A DNA stretch of 64,000 nt from Rebecca billardiae RCC1528 (Eukaryota > Haptophyta). The stretch is taken from the NCBI GenBank assembly GCA_965240325.2, contig OZ251244.1:806001-870000 (forward strand). The letters run 5' to 3'. Within the stretch, counting starts at the first letter, position 1, and every line of letters starts with the position of its first letter. A program made the position numbers and the translations under genes. Under the pieces are notes generated by a model that saw only the letters and a program-made list of their open reading frames with translations, was not told where the DNA came from and did no database searches. Below are positions 1 to 10,480 of the stretch, piece by piece.

Positions 1-420
1 CAGCGAGAGCGAGCGCACGGCGCCGTGTGCGCTCGCCGCGCGCGCGAGCAGCTGCGCAGAGCCGGCGCTGAGGCGGGAGCACGCGTCGAGACGGAGGGCG
101 AGCTCGAGCGGCGGTGCGCCCGGGTGAGCGGTTCCAGGATGCCGGCGCAGGAGCCGCACGAGCTGCGCGCTCGTCGCGTCGTCGAGCGTGGTGCAGCCGG
201 AGAGGTCGAGCAGCGCCGTCCGCGCGTCGACGCAGAATGGCGACGTCGCGTCGACCGCGCGCGCCCACGCGCGGCAGACCCGGCGGCATCGGCCTGCGCG
301 GGCGGCGGGCATGAACCTCGACGAGAGGATGTGCGCGAGCACGTCGTCGTTCAGCGCGGGCTGGATGGTGGCAGGCTCCTCCTCCTCCACCTCGCCACGA
401 CCACTACCATCGTTCGCCAT
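1..420 (-). CDS. F-box-like / LRR protein, N-terminal part (runs off left edge)
   Basis: The minus strand is open without a stop from an ATG at 418-420 to the window edge, giving the first 140 residues. After an acidic leader, residues about 22-55 (LNDDVLAHILSSRFMP, then VCRAWARAV) look like an F-box helix set. Residues about 68-95 (LLDLSGCTTLDDATSAQLVR) look like the first leucine-rich repeat of an F-box/LRR or AMN1-type protein. Such proteins usually supply the substrate-recognition subunit of an SCF ubiquitin ligase. The start is the first ATG and lies 148 bp from the divergent PP2A scaffold gene. The C-terminus lies outside the window, so repeat number and class cannot be judged. A bare LRR protein without SCF binding is the alternative. 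Confidence 0.6.
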   Translation of the reverse strand, partial: MANDGSGRGEVEEEEPATIQPALNDDVLAHILSSRFMPAARAGRCRRVCRAWARAVDATSPFCVDARTALLDLSGCTTLDDATSAQLVRLLRRHPGTAHPGAPPLELALRLDACSRLSAGSAQLLARAASAHGAVRSLSL

Positions 421-568
421 CGCTGTCCGCTCCCGGACCAAAAGGTCAAGCCGTCAAGCCTGGGAAGCAGCGGTCCGGCTCGTCCCCGCTCGGCGCTCGC
501 AAGGCCCGGCGTGCTAAGAGGCTGCTCTGCTCGCTGCTTGAAGGCCGTAGCGGGCGCGCGCCGCGGCC
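421..568. promoter_or_regulatory. divergent intergenic region, probable bidirectional promoter
   Basis: These 148 bp separate the two divergent start codons of the F-box-like gene and the PP2A subunit A gene. It must hold both 5' UTRs and probably a shared promoter. I see no TATA box or recognised motif, so the role is inferred from position only. Confidence 0.35.
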
Positions 569-3500
569 ATGGCAGCCGAGGAGAACGACTCGGAGCTGCT
601 GCCCATCGCCATCCTGATCGATGAGCTCAAGAACGAGGACATCCAGCTGCGCCTCAACTCGATCCGCCGGCTATCCACCATCGCGACCGCGCTCGGCGCC
701 GAGCGCACGCGGTGTGAGCTCGTGCCATTCCTGAACGGTGCGCGCCGCGCAGGGGCGGGCGCGCGTGCGCGGCAGGGGGGACGGGCCGGCGTCGGGCGCG
801 CACGCGCGCCCTCGTCTCCCCGCGCGCCGCGCCAGCCGCCGCCGCTCGGCCGTCCCGAGCCTCAGCCGCGCTGCTGCGCACGCCGGCCGGGCGCGCACCG
901 CGCACCGCGCAGAGTCCATTGATGACGAGGACGAGGTGCTGCTGGCGATGGCGGAGGAGCTGGGCAAGTTCGTGCCGTTCGTTGGCGGCGCGGTGTACGC
1001 CTCCTGCCTCATCCCGCCGCTCGAGACGCTGTGCACCGTCGAGGAGACCTCGGTGCGCGAGCGCGCGGTCGAGTCACTCTCCCAAGTGGCGAGCGCACTC
1101 TCGACCGAGCACCTGCTCGCACACTTCGTGCCGCTGGTGAAGCGGCTGGCGACGGCGGACTGGTTCACCTCGCGCATATCCGCCTGCTCGCTCTTCACCG
1201 TCGCATACCCGCGGCTCCACGCCGGCGCGCGCCCCGAGCTGCGCGCGACGTTTAAAGGCCTTTGCCGCGATGACACGCCGATGGTCCGGCGCGCCGCCTC
1301 GTCCGCGCTCGGCAGCTTCGCCGGCGTGCTGGAGACGGACGTGCTCAAATCGGAGCTGATGCCGCTGTTCGTCTCGCTCTCCTCCGACGAGCAGGACTCC
1401 GTGCGCGCGCGCGCGCCGATCGACCTGCGCCGGGCGCGCCGCGCGCGCTCCGGGCGCGCAGGGCGCCGGTCGGCCGCGCGGTCGGCCAGCCGACTGGCAC
1501 CGGGACGGTCGGGCGGCGTGCGTTGGTGGCGCGCGCGGCTCGCGCGCGGGCCGCACGCGCGGCAGCACGCGCGCGCGCTCACGCGCGGCAGCACGCGCCG
1601 CCGCGCAGGTCCGGCTCCTGGCTGTCGAGAACTGCGTCGCGCTGGGCAAGCTGCTGGCGCCCGAGGACGCGCTGGCCGCCGTGCTGCCGGCGACGCGCTC
1701 GGCCGCGGCGGACAAGTCGTGGCGGGTGCGGTACGTCGTGGCGGAGCAGTTCGTCGAGCTGTGCGAGGCGCTCGGGCCCGCTGTGCTGCAGGTGCTGCGC
1801 CGCGCAGAGCCGCCCTCCGCCCCGCTCGCCGCGCGCTGCGGCGCCTCGCCGCGCGCCGCGCGGCCGCCGCCTGCGCAAGCCGCCGCCGCCCACGCGCTCT
1901 GTCGGTGCCACACCGCCGGCCTGGTTGCTGGGCGGCCCACTCGCCGCCCCCGTGCTCACACCATCCGCTCCGCGCGCGCCCGGCCGCGCGCGGCGCGCAG
2001 GCTGAGCTGGTGCCTGCGTTCGTCAAGCTGCTGCGCGACCACGAGCCGGAGGTGCGCACAGCCGCCGCGTTGAAGGCGACGGGCGTGGCGGAGCGGATGG
2101 GGGCGGCCGCGGGCGGCGGCGGCGTGGACGGCGGGCGCGGCTCGCAGCAGGTGCAGGAGCTGATCATGCCATGCGTGACGGAGCTGTGTGCGGACGGCTC
2201 GCAGCACGTGCGCGCGGCCGTCGCCTCTGTGATCATGGGCCTCGCGCCTGTGCTGGGCAAGTCGGCCACCATCGAGCAGCTGCTGCCGCTGGTGCTGCAG
2301 CTGCTGCGGGACGAGTACCCCGAGGTGCGGCTCAACGTGATCTCGCGGCTGCACGCGGTGAACGCCGTGATCGGCGTTGAGCTGCTGGCTCAGTCACTGT
2401 TGCCGGCAGTGATTCAGTTGGCGGAGGACAGGCAGTGGAGGGTGCGGCTCGCCATTATCGAGTACGTCCCTCTGCTCGCTCGGCAGGTGTGTGCGCGCGC
2501 GGTGGCGCGCACGCCCCTCTGCGAGCCGCGCGCGCCGCTCGCGCACGGGGCCACGCTCTCGCTGTGCTCCGCGCGCGCGCGCGCTGCGCGGGTGCCAGTG
2601 TCGCGCGCCCACTCACGCCGCCTCGCACGGCCGCGCCCGCCCGCCCGCCCGCGCCACCCCCGGCAGTTGGGTGTCGAGCTCTTCGATGCGGAGCTCTCGA
2701 AGCTCTGCACGTCGTGGCTCACAGACTGCGTGCACACCATCCGCGAGGTGCGCGCCCGCGGCGCAGGGGGCATGGCGAGAGCGCGCGCCCGTGCGTGGCC
2801 CGTGCGCGGCCACCGCAGCCGTCACGCGGCGGAGCGCGGGTGCCGAGCCGCGAGCGCCTCGCCAGCCAGGCGTTGGCCCTGGCTCCGCGGCCGGACGCAC
2901 CCGTGCCTGCGCGGTCGGCGCGGCGGCGCGAAACGGCCCGTCGCGTGCGCCGGCGCGTGCACGCCGCCGCCGCGCTCACTCTCGCCGCGCCGACACGCCC
3001 GCGCGCACCCGCCCGCGCGCCGCGCGCGCCGGCGCCCCCTTCTCCCTCTCTCCCCTCAGGTCGCGATTCTGAACCTGCGCAAATTGATTGACGTGTTCGG
3101 GGCGGAGTGGGCGCAGCGCGCGCTGCTGCCGTCAGTGCTCGAGGGCCGCGCACAAGCCAACTACCTCAAGCGCATGACGGCGCTGCTCACCGCCAAGCTG
3201 CTCGCGGACGCCCTGCCTGTCGATGTGCTCTGCTCAACACTGTGCGCGCGCGCGCGCCTGCCGCGGCCGCGGCTCGGCACGAGCGCGCGCGCACTGCGCC
3301 AGGGCTCGGCCCGCGGCGTGCGCGGCTGACGCCGACGCCGCCTGCCGCCGGCGCCGCGCACGAACCGCTCTCCCCGCTGCCCCTCTCCCCGCCTCGCAGG
3401 CTGCCCCTCGCCTTGGAGCTGGCCAGCGACACCGTACCCAACATCCGCTTCAACGCGGCGAACGCGCTCGCAGTGATGGCCCCCCTGCTCAGTGCGGCCG

Positions 3501-3616
3501 GGCAGGGCGCGCTCGTGCAGTCGCGGCTGAAGCCGGTGCTGCAGACGCTGGTGGGCGACGCGGACGTGGACGTGCAGTTCTACGCCGCACGCGCGCTCGA
3601 GCAGATCGCCGAGTGA
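569..3616 (+). CDS. PPP2R1: PP2A 65-kDa scaffold / regulatory subunit A (HEAT repeats)
   Basis: This is the structural A subunit of protein phosphatase 2A, which holds the catalytic and B subunits together in cytosol and nucleus. Seven exons join in phase: 569-737, 913-1400, 1609-1791, 2001-2486, 2667-2747, 3060-3241 and 3400-3616. They give 601 residues, against about 590 in animals and plants. The whole length is HEAT repeats. Family landmarks include [14 protein letters not shown] near residue 60, [13 protein letters not shown] across the second intron, [42 protein letters not shown] and, near the end, [12 protein letters not shown]. All six introns are GT-AG and 158-312 bp long. A Gly-rich insert near 2095-2145 lies between two HEAT repeats and is not typical of the family. 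The start is the first ATG and matches the family's N-terminus. Confidence 0.95.
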
Positions 3617-3734
3617 GCGGCGCCGCCGGTGGGCCCGCCCGTGGCTGGCGCCCTCTCTCCAGGCCATCAGCCGTGGGATAGGATGGGCGATGGCGGCACG
3701 CGCGGGCGCGCAGCAGTGTGCACGCACTCGCTCT

Positions 3735-3861
3735 GTCTGGGCTCTGGCTAGTTCAGACCCGCCGCTCCTTTTGGGAGGCCGCTCCGTGGGCCCGCGGAGC
3801 AATTTCTTGTTCGTGGGTACCACGAAACGGCTGGGTCTGAACCAGCCAGGTCTGGGCTCTG
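3735..3861. repeat. small fold-back (MITE-like) unit flanked by a 12-bp direct repeat
   Basis: CTGGCTAGTTCAGACCC at 3744-3760 pairs with GGGTCTGAACCAGCCAG at 3833-3849 (16 of 17 positions). The block is flanked by the direct repeat GTCTGGGCTCTG at 3735-3746 and 3850-3861. Inside are further hairpins, such as GCTCCG...CGGAGC and TTCGTGG GTA CCACGAA. A short non-autonomous DNA transposon with a target duplication fits, but a structured RNA or chance cannot be excluded. Confidence 0.5.
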
Positions 3862-5639
3862 AGGGCTGCCGCGCGCGGCTGCGTGCACGCGGGCGGCGTC
3901 GCGTCGAAGCGTCACGGCTGGCTGGTCGGCCAGTGACTGCGGGCAGATTGTCGTCGGCTGGACGGATGGCTTGCGACCGCACTGCGGGTTGCGAGCACTG
4001 CGCGGGCAAGCAGTCAAGCACGGACGCGACATGGCACGACCACGAGGTGCCTGCGGCCGCAAGCCGCGTCGGGGCCGGATTTTGTGCGGCGTAGCGGGAG
4101 CCTAGGAGGCGAGCTCGCGCGACTCCGAGTACCGAACGAATACCGCCATGCACTAGCCTGGTCCATCCCGATTTTCGCCAGTGAAAAAGCCTTTTCGGAT
4201 TTTGGGCGCCTGATTTCTCCCGATTTTTCTCGTCGCTCGTCGCGCTCGTCAAAAATCGCCACCGGCCGTCCGACGGCTCGCCGCGACGAAGGTCGGGAAG
4301 GGGCTCGAGAGCCTCGACTGGACGACTGCGCCGCCTGATGTCAGGTGTAGTGCTGGACACATCGTTCGGGTGCCCCGGTGGTGTGCGTGCACACCTTGAG
4401 CGACATGTCTGCGTTGCTTCCGCCGCCCGCGGTCCGTCGCCAGGTCGACTTCTCGCATGACGGCGCGCGTCGAACGCTCACCTGCTGGGTTGCGCGGCGC
4501 CTTCGAGACGGGCCACCTCGGGTAATATGCGGGCGACGCGACGGCTCGTGTGGGCCACCGCCTACCCCTAGCATGTACTCGATGCCACCACCAGCGTTGG
4601 GCGCGCTGCGCATCGCCAACGCTTCATCCGGCCAGTCCCGTCACGTTTGCGCATGGGTCGTCCTGAGCGGCGGCTGTCGATTTGTGCTCCTCGTGGAGCT
4701 GAATGACGGGCTGGTGGCGAGCAGGATGGCTCGCCTTGCGGGGCTGGGTGTGTACAGTCGCAGTGTAGTGGCTGCGGGCTGACTCCCATCGCCTGGGTGC
4801 TGCTTTACCGTCATGGCCTTTGCTGCGAGCACAAGGTCGAGGATCGTACCGCGGTCTGCGAGGCAGAGTCGACGGAGTCGTCGCTTGAAGATGGTTGAGA
4901 GCGCTCATACGTCTTCCTTGGTGTCGTGCGGCTACTCCAGCACGCAAGGCTCGCGCTCTGGCACGTGTTTGGTGTCCATGGGTGGCACATTGTGCCATTC
5001 GGGTGGCTCGGAAGCACGTGCTCGGGTGTCTTTCCCGTTTACGCGCGGTGGGCCAAGTCACCACGCACGGCCAGAGCATGTCATGGCACGCAGAGGGTGC
5101 CCATGAACGATCCCCACCCCGGTGGTGGCCGTAGGCGCACTCGAAGCGGTCGCATCGTCACCCGCGGATCACATCAGTCCGCCGTTGAGGCTGTCGGGCG
5201 AGCAAAGACGTGCGATCTGACCCTTGGACGGGCAGCTAGAATCGCGATTATGCCTCATCTAAGGACGCACATGTCGTTGTTGTAGGCAGTACTGATGCCC
5301 CAAGTGAAAGGGCGGGCGTGGCACGCGACTTGACAGCTTGAATGACTCGATGCACGCCGCCATGGACACGCGATCCGGATCCATTGCGAACCTGCCGTGT
5401 GGCTCACGGCGGCGCGCGTTGTGCCGCAGATTGGCCAGTTGCCACGCAGGAGATGGTCTCCAGACCAGGTCCAGCACCTGACCGACTGCCGCACGCCTGG
5501 CCGGGTGGGAGTCCGGCCCTCTTCTTGTCTGCAGGAGTGCGCGGAAGGCCAGGCGGAGCCTCGTCCGACCACTGCACCCCGAGCGCCGCACTAATCGTGC
5601 AGCCTGGGACAGCTACCCACCTATGGCGAATATGTAACG

Positions 5640-6040
5640 ACATAGTGGCATTTTAATTATACAGGTCCAGAACTCATACTTATGTGGGTACATTTTCCAT
5701 AATATGCGGGTATAAATGGGTATTATAGTCGATCTTGCAGTAGTTGAGTACGGCCACTTGCGCACAGACCACAGCCCATCCTAATGGCCTGTACCAGGGT
5801 TCATGCTCGCCTCGACGTACGCCAATAAGTAAGTTCGTGATGCGTTTGGGCTCATTTCGGCTAAGTACTTACCCACATTCGGACTGACGATTCTCTATGT
5901 GTCCGTAGTTGTCCGCGGCGCGCGCGCGCACGCTCACGACGGGCCACGGATGCGATTTTTAGGCCGAAACTTTTGCTGCGCCCGGGCTGGGCCCATTTGT
6001 TACGCTGTTTCCGGGTGTGAGCGCGTGCCTAGGGGCCCGC
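5640..6040. repeat. dispersed AT-rich repeat, copy 1
   Basis: Shares ordered blocks with 53600-54050: TCGATCTTGCAGTAGTT at 5729-5745 (16/17 identical), AATAAGTAAGTTCG at 5824-5837 (identical), and then a CG-alternating tract and a GGCTGGG block with similar spacing. It also carries CATACTTATGTGGG (from 5681), a 14-mer seen again at the right edge of the element ending at 22321. Confidence 0.5.
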
Positions 6041-6360
6041 GTTCATTTGGCGATAAAATCCCCGAAAGTGCTCCAGTGCGTTTGGACCAGGCTACATGCA
6101 CTATGCAGTCCGCGGCCTCCCGCCGGTGGCCTGGCGGGTGTGGTGTGGCCGCGCCTCGCCCGATCGGCCAACTGATCCGCCGATGATCTAGACTCTGCCG
6201 CACGCGTGCGAGTACGTACAGTACTACGTATCAACGTATCATCAATCATGGTCATGGAATATATGGATACTGGTAGTGACGGCCAGTGAGTCAGTGATGA
6301 TACAGTGATGTCAGTGTGTCCAGTGTCTCCCCTTCAATGAGTTCAAGCCTCGACCAACTG

Positions 6361-6407
6361 AATCTCGCCTGCCTGAGCTGTGTGCGTCTCTTATTCTTAG
6401 TAAACTG
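6361..6407. repeat. left arm of a 47-bp inverted repeat bracketing the ARM-BTB gene
   Basis: This arm begins AATCTCGCCTGCCTGAGCTG and ends TTATTCTTAGTAAACTG. Its reverse complement recurs at 8680-8730, identical except for a 4-nt GTAC insertion. The two arms lie 2.3 kb apart around a single gene. Confidence 0.85.
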
Positions 6408-6505
6408 TCGTCGTCGTCCACAGCGCGGCGCGGGCTTTCGCGCTCACAACTCGCGCCGCAGGACCAGTGCAGCGGCGTGGAGATAGCCGCACGCTCGTCT
6501 GCTCG

Positions 6506-8323
6506 ATGGGTTCAAGCGCTGCTTCGGCGCTGCTCACCGAGGCGAACGCTCGCGCGTCGAAGCTTGCTCACGCCGAGCTCGACGTCGAGGCGCTGGAGAC
6601 GCTCCTCACCGCGCTGCGCGCTCAGCCCCCGGACAACGAGGCGAGGATCGCGGCGCTCGTCCCGTTCTGCGTTCATAGCGCCGATGTAGACGTGGACGAC
6701 GAGGAGATCATCCAATCGCAGGCTCTGCCTGCGCTAGTGCAGCTCCTCGCGCCTGACCGCACCGCCGAGGTGCAGCTGGCTGCCATGACGGCCATCCTCG
6801 CTCTGTACCTGGGGGGACATTTTGAGGATGAAGTGTTCGCTACGCTCGTCATCGAGTTCGACCTCATCCAGTCGCTGGCATTGCTGCTGGGCTCGGCCGA
6901 GGAGTGCGTGCACGCCCGGGCAGCACGTCTGCTCGGTATTGCCGCATCCTGCTCTCAGGGCCAGGATGACGAGGTCGCTGCGGCGGGCGTCACCATGGCA
7001 CCGCTCATCCCGCTGCTGCGCTCTGCAGACGAGATGGCGCAATGCGATGCAGCACACGCCATCGGCTACTTCGCCGAATCGACCGCGCTGCGGGACGGCC
7101 GCGCTCTGGCCGAAGCCATCCCACTGCTCGTGTCGCTGCTGGGGTCTGCCAACACGCGCGTGCAGCAGGGGGCAGCACATGCCATATGCGAGCTCGCTAT
7201 GAAGCATACGACGTACTACACGGCACTGCTGGATGGGGGCTTCTGCGAGCGCGTGGTGCAGCTGCTGCTGGCCATTCAGCACGGCCCCGAGGAGAAGGGC
7301 TCTGCGAAGGGCTCTGCTCCTTCTCCAGCTCGCGTGGGGCGCTCTGACCACAATACGCTGTTCAGCCCAGTGATGTACCACGCTGGTTCAGTGCTTGAGA
7401 TCATCGTCCGTAGGGATGCGCATCGAGCAGCCATTGCGAACACGCCTGGCCTTGTCGGCGCGCTGCTGCGCATTACGCACGGCCCCGAGGAGGAGAACGC
7501 GGCAAGCTTTGGACATGACTGGGCGCGGGATTTGCTCGAGACCCTGCTGGTCGATGCCACCAAGGACGTGCGCCTCAAGGCGCTCGCATCAGCAGGCGAG
7601 TCGCACGCACAGCTCGCCCACAGCGAGGGTGAGCTGCGCGGTGCGCATGCGCGGCTGCGAGCGAAGCTGTGCTCTCTGGCCGATGCGGTGGGCGAGCCCA
7701 CGCGGCAGCACGACGTGGTGCTGCAGTGCGCGGACGGCACCGAGCTGGGTGCGAGCCGACTGCTGCTCGCGCGGCACTCCGAGTACTACGAGGCGCAGCT
7801 GCGCGGCGGGCTGGCGGAGGGCGGGCAGCGCGAGGTCCGGGCCGACCCGACCTTCTCCTCGGCGGCGCACGAGGCGCTGCTGCGGCAGTTACACTCGGCG
7901 GGGGAGGCGCCGCTGCCGGCTGAGCCTTCGGTGGTGCTCGAGCTGCTGCGTCTGACGAACAAGCTGCAGCCGCCGACGCCGCCAGCGGCAGCAACTGCGG
8001 GCTCGGAGGATGCGCCTGCCGCGCACGCCGAGGCCAACGTGCTGGCGGGCGTGGCGCGCCAGTGCGAGGACGTGCTGCTGGCTGCTCTGGACGTGGACAA
8101 CTGCCTCGACATGCTGCGGCACGCCAAGGCGGCAGGCGGATGCGCTCGCCTGGTTGAGGGCGTGCGCGCGCTGGCGAGGGAGGAAGTCAAGGCGATCGTG
8201 AAGCAGGAGCGCTGGGCCGCTTTCAAGCGCGACGACCCGGCAGAGGCATTCGAGCTGATGGAAATGCTGGCCGTCGATTTTGCGGACCGTGAGCGAGCGT
8301 CCAAGCGGCAGTGCGTGATGTGA
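6506..8323 (+). CDS. Armadillo-repeat plus BTB/POZ domain protein
   Basis: A single-exon frame of 605 residues. Residues about 50-370 are armadillo-type helical repeats, for example QALPALVQLLAPDR, IQSLALLLGSAEECVHARAA and AIPLLVSLLGSANTRVQQGA. Residues about 395-520 form a BTB-like domain (VVLQCADGTELGASRLLLAR, then SEYYEAQLRGGLAEG). ARM-BTB proteins in plants (ARIA/ABAP1 type) and protists are usually cullin-3 ubiquitin-ligase adaptors or transcription-associated scaffolds. That role here is inferred. The ATG at 6506 is the first in frame. The frame stays open upstream to about 6467 behind a CGCAG, so an extra 5' exon is possible. The gene is bracketed by 47-bp inverted repeats, which may mean it was mobilised. 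Confidence 0.82.
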   Translation: MGSSAASALLTEANARASKLAHAELDVEALETLLTALRAQPPDNEARIAALVPFCVHSADVDVDDEEIIQSQALPALVQLLAPDRTAEVQLAAMTAILALYLGGHFEDEVFATLVIEFDLIQSLALLLGSAEECVHARAARLLGIAASCSQGQDDEVAAAGVTMAPLIPLLRSADEMAQCDAAHAIGYFAESTALRDGRALAEAIPLLVSLLGSANTRVQQGAAHAICELAMKHTTYYTALLDGGFCERVVQLLLAIQHGPEEKGSAKGSAPSPARVGRSDHNTLFSPVMYHAGSVLEIIVRRDAHRAAIANTPGLVGALLRITHGPEEENAASFGHDWARDLLETLLVDATKDVRLKALASAGESHAQLAHSEGELRGAHARLRAKLCSLADAVGEPTRQHDVVLQCADGTELGASRLLLARHSEYYEAQLRGGLAEGGQREVRADPTFSSAAHEALLRQLHSAGEAPLPAEPSVVLELLRLTNKLQPPTPPAAATAGSEDAPAAHAEANVLAGVARQCEDVLLAALDVDNCLDMLRHAKAAGGCARLVEGVRALAREEVKAIVKQERWAAFKRDDPAEAFELMEMLAVDFADRERASKRQCVM

Positions 8324-9118
8324 AGTGATGACGATGCTAGTCTAGTTAGTCTTCGGAGTGACGATATATACGATACCGTTACGAGTACAGCGTACTCGCG
8401 CAGGCTCAGCTGGCCTCAGCACGGTCAGACAGCCCGAGCGCAGACGGCAGAGCCACTTTAATACATCATGCAGTAACAACCGCCTGCTTTGATATCATTG
8501 ATATTGACAAATATTATTATTGAATTCGCATCGGATGACGATGATGCTGGTCATCCTTTGGCTTTGCCGATATCAACTTATGGCACTTGGCACTACTTAT
8601 AGTTATAGTACTTAATATTTCCAGTGGCCTCATCTGCCTGACGATATCGATCATTTGATGAAGAACAGTGTCAGTGATACAGTTTACGTACTAAGAATAA
8701 GAGACGCACACAGCTCAGGCAGGCGAGATTGACGCCTGCCAAGGCCGCCAACTGTCACCGCCCATGAAGCCGTCGCTGATGGTACGGGTACGGCGCCGTC
8801 GGAAGAATTCGTTCAGCCGCCTCCGCCTGCGAGGCCTGGAGGAGGGCTGCGGCCGCCTCGTGGCGCGCCAGCGCCCGTCGTCCTCGCCCCACCGTCGTCC
8901 ACCAAACGTCGTCGTCCGAACTCTCCGACTGGGCGCCGATGCGACATCGCGCCGACAGGATGTAGCAGTATGGAATGTGGTGCCCCACACTCCTCAGTAG
9001 ACCAGCAACGCCCGGGAGGGCCAACAATCGGCGCTCAGTCGAAGCCGTGCCGGACGACGCTGCCACTGGGTGACGCAATGACGCGCGAAAAGTCGAAAAC
9101 ACGACGATCAGCGATTTG
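8324..9118. other. intergenic region, 3' flank of ARM-BTB gene to lipase start
   Basis: No gene is visible here. The first 350 bp are markedly AT-rich compared with the genes. The right arm of the 47-bp inverted repeat lies at 8680-8730. After it, a GC-rich stretch leads to the lipase ATG. Confidence 0.6.
8680..8730. repeat. right arm of the inverted repeat bracketing the ARM-BTB gene
   Basis: Reads CAGTTTACGTACTAAGAATA at its start and GCTCAGGCAGGCGAGATT at its end. It is the reverse complement of 6361-6407 apart from an extra GTAC. Confidence 0.85.
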
Positions 9119-10480
9119 ATGATGGCGTCGTCGTCGGCGGCGCGCCGGCTGCACCGCCTGTTCTGCTTCGCGTGCACGTGCGTGTTCACCGTGGCGGGCA
9201 CGCTGGATCTTCGGATCGCACGCTCCGTCCTCGTGCGCTCCGCCGCTGGGCTCGGCGCCACGGCGGCGGGCGTCCGCCTCGGCGTGCCTCTGCTGGTCGG
9301 ACGTCCGCGCTTGCCGCCACCGCGCTCGGGCGCTCCGTTCGCGCACGTTGGTGTGCGGGAGGTGCGCCTCCCACCGACCGGCTGCCGCGCGCGCGTGCTG
9401 TACCCGTGTGCGGCTCCGCCCGCGGGCGCCGTCGAGGCGCCCTACCTCACCGATGGCGCGGATGGCGCCCGCGCCATCGCAGCTCTGTACGGCCTGCGCC
9501 GGCTGCGCGCCGGCTTTGCTCTGAACCAGCTCGCGCGAGCGGGCTCGGGCTGCTTCGCGGACGCGCCGGTGCACGAGAGCGCGTCGTGCCTGCCCGTCCT
9601 CGCGTACTCGCACGGCTTCGGGGGCACGATGGACATCAGCATCGGCCTGCTCCGCCTGGTCGCATGCGAGGGCTGTGTGGTGGTGGCAGTGGAACACACG
9701 GACGGCACGGCTTGCCGCACGCTCGCAGCGGACGGCTCGGAGGTGCCGTTCGCGCCGCGCGTGCTCTCGCGCCCCGCGCAGCTCAAGCGTCGTGCGGACG
9801 AGCTCCTCGCCGCGCTCGCCCCCGACGCGCTCCCCGCTGACATCGCCGCCACAGTCGACGCAGGTGCATCGTTCCTCGGTGGTCATTCGTACGGGGGCGC
9901 GGCCGCGCTGACGGCCGCGACTGCCGGCGGCCGCGCGGCGGCGCGGCTTCGCGGGCTGATCCTGCATGACCCTGCGGTGAGCAACGCGACCGCTGCCCTG
10001 CCCGCCGGCGCGCTGCCGGTGCTCAGCTTCACCAGCGACGAGTTCGACCGCTCCGGCGTGCGTGCGGGCACCACACTGCACGCGGTCGGCGCGCGGCACG
10101 GCAACTTTGTCGACTCGCCCCTCTGGGCGCGGCTGTGGGTGATGCGGGCGATCTCGGGCGTGATCGGCGTTGCTGGCCCCGTGCCGCCCGTGCCGCTGCA
10201 CCGCGCGCTCGCGCGCTCGGCGCACCGCTTCATGCGCGCCCCGCAGGCGGGGTGGCGTGGTCTGGGGCTGAACGTGCTAGCAGACGCCTCCGCGCAGCAG
10301 CCTCCCCCAGCAGCTGCCGCAGGCCCGCAGCTGGCGCAGACAACCCGCCAAGCCAGTCTCAACCCGGCGGTCCTGCCCGTGGCGGGTGCCGTCGATGGTC
10401 CCGCCAGCATGGGGGATGACGACGAGGACGCCGTCGTCTCGCGCGTTACGTTCGAGCTGCGTACCGCCAGCAGCAGCTGA
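9119..10480 (+). CDS. Platelet-activating-factor acetylhydrolase-like lipase (PLA2G7 / PAFAH2 family)
   Basis: An intronless frame of 453 residues with an alpha/beta-hydrolase fold. The family signature is clear: VLAYSHGFGGTMD (oxyanion region, about residue 160), the nucleophile elbow GGHSYGGAAAL (Ser about 257), an Asp in LILHDPAVSN (about 283) and a His in VGARHGNFVD (about 328). This order and spacing match plasma-type and type II PAF-acetylhydrolases, which hydrolyse short or oxidised sn-2 acyl chains from phospholipids. The N-terminal 30 residues hold a hydrophobic stretch (LFCFACTCVFTVAG), suggesting a signal peptide or membrane anchor. The C-terminal 90 residues are low complexity. 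Two adjacent ATGs at 9119 and 9122 are equally good starts. Confidence 0.85.
   Translation: MMASSSAARRLHRLFCFACTCVFTVAGTLDLRIARSVLVRSAAGLGATAAGVRLGVPLLVGRPRLPPPRSGAPFAHVGVREVRLPPTGCRARVLYPCAAPPAGAVEAPYLTDGADGARAIAALYGLRRLRAGFALNQLARAGSGCFADAPVHESASCLPVLAYSHGFGGTMDISIGLLRLVACEGCVVVAVEHTDGTACRTLAADGSEVPFAPRVLSRPAQLKRRADELLAALAPDALPADIAATVDAGASFLGGHSYGGAAALTAATAGGRAAARLRGLILHDPAVSNATAALPAGALPVLSFTSDEFDRSGVRAGTTLHAVGARHGNFVDSPLWARLWVMRAISGVIGVAGPVPPVPLHRALARSAHRFMRAPQAGWRGLGLNVLADASAQQPPPAAAAGPQLAQTTRQASLNPAVLPVAGAVDGPASMGDDDEDAVVSRVTFELRTASSS

Larger units (their letters stand above)
3617..6360. other. gene-poor intergenic region with decayed repeats
   Basis: Short open frames occur on both strands but none has a recognisable domain, consistent codon use or plausible splice sites. 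GC content drops compared with the flanking genes, most clearly after 5640, where the sequence becomes AT-rich. It contains a 106-bp fold-back unit (3744-3849) and one copy of a dispersed repeat (about 5640-6040), listed separately. The part from 4380 to 5600 may be an old degenerate element, but no terminal repeats or protein motif could be found. Confidence 0.6.

Noticed and set aside
25-624. 199-codon plus-strand open frame at the left edge
   Set aside because: It is antisense to the F-box-like frame, consists of Arg/Ala/Gly-rich sequence without domain, and overlaps the PP2A-A start.
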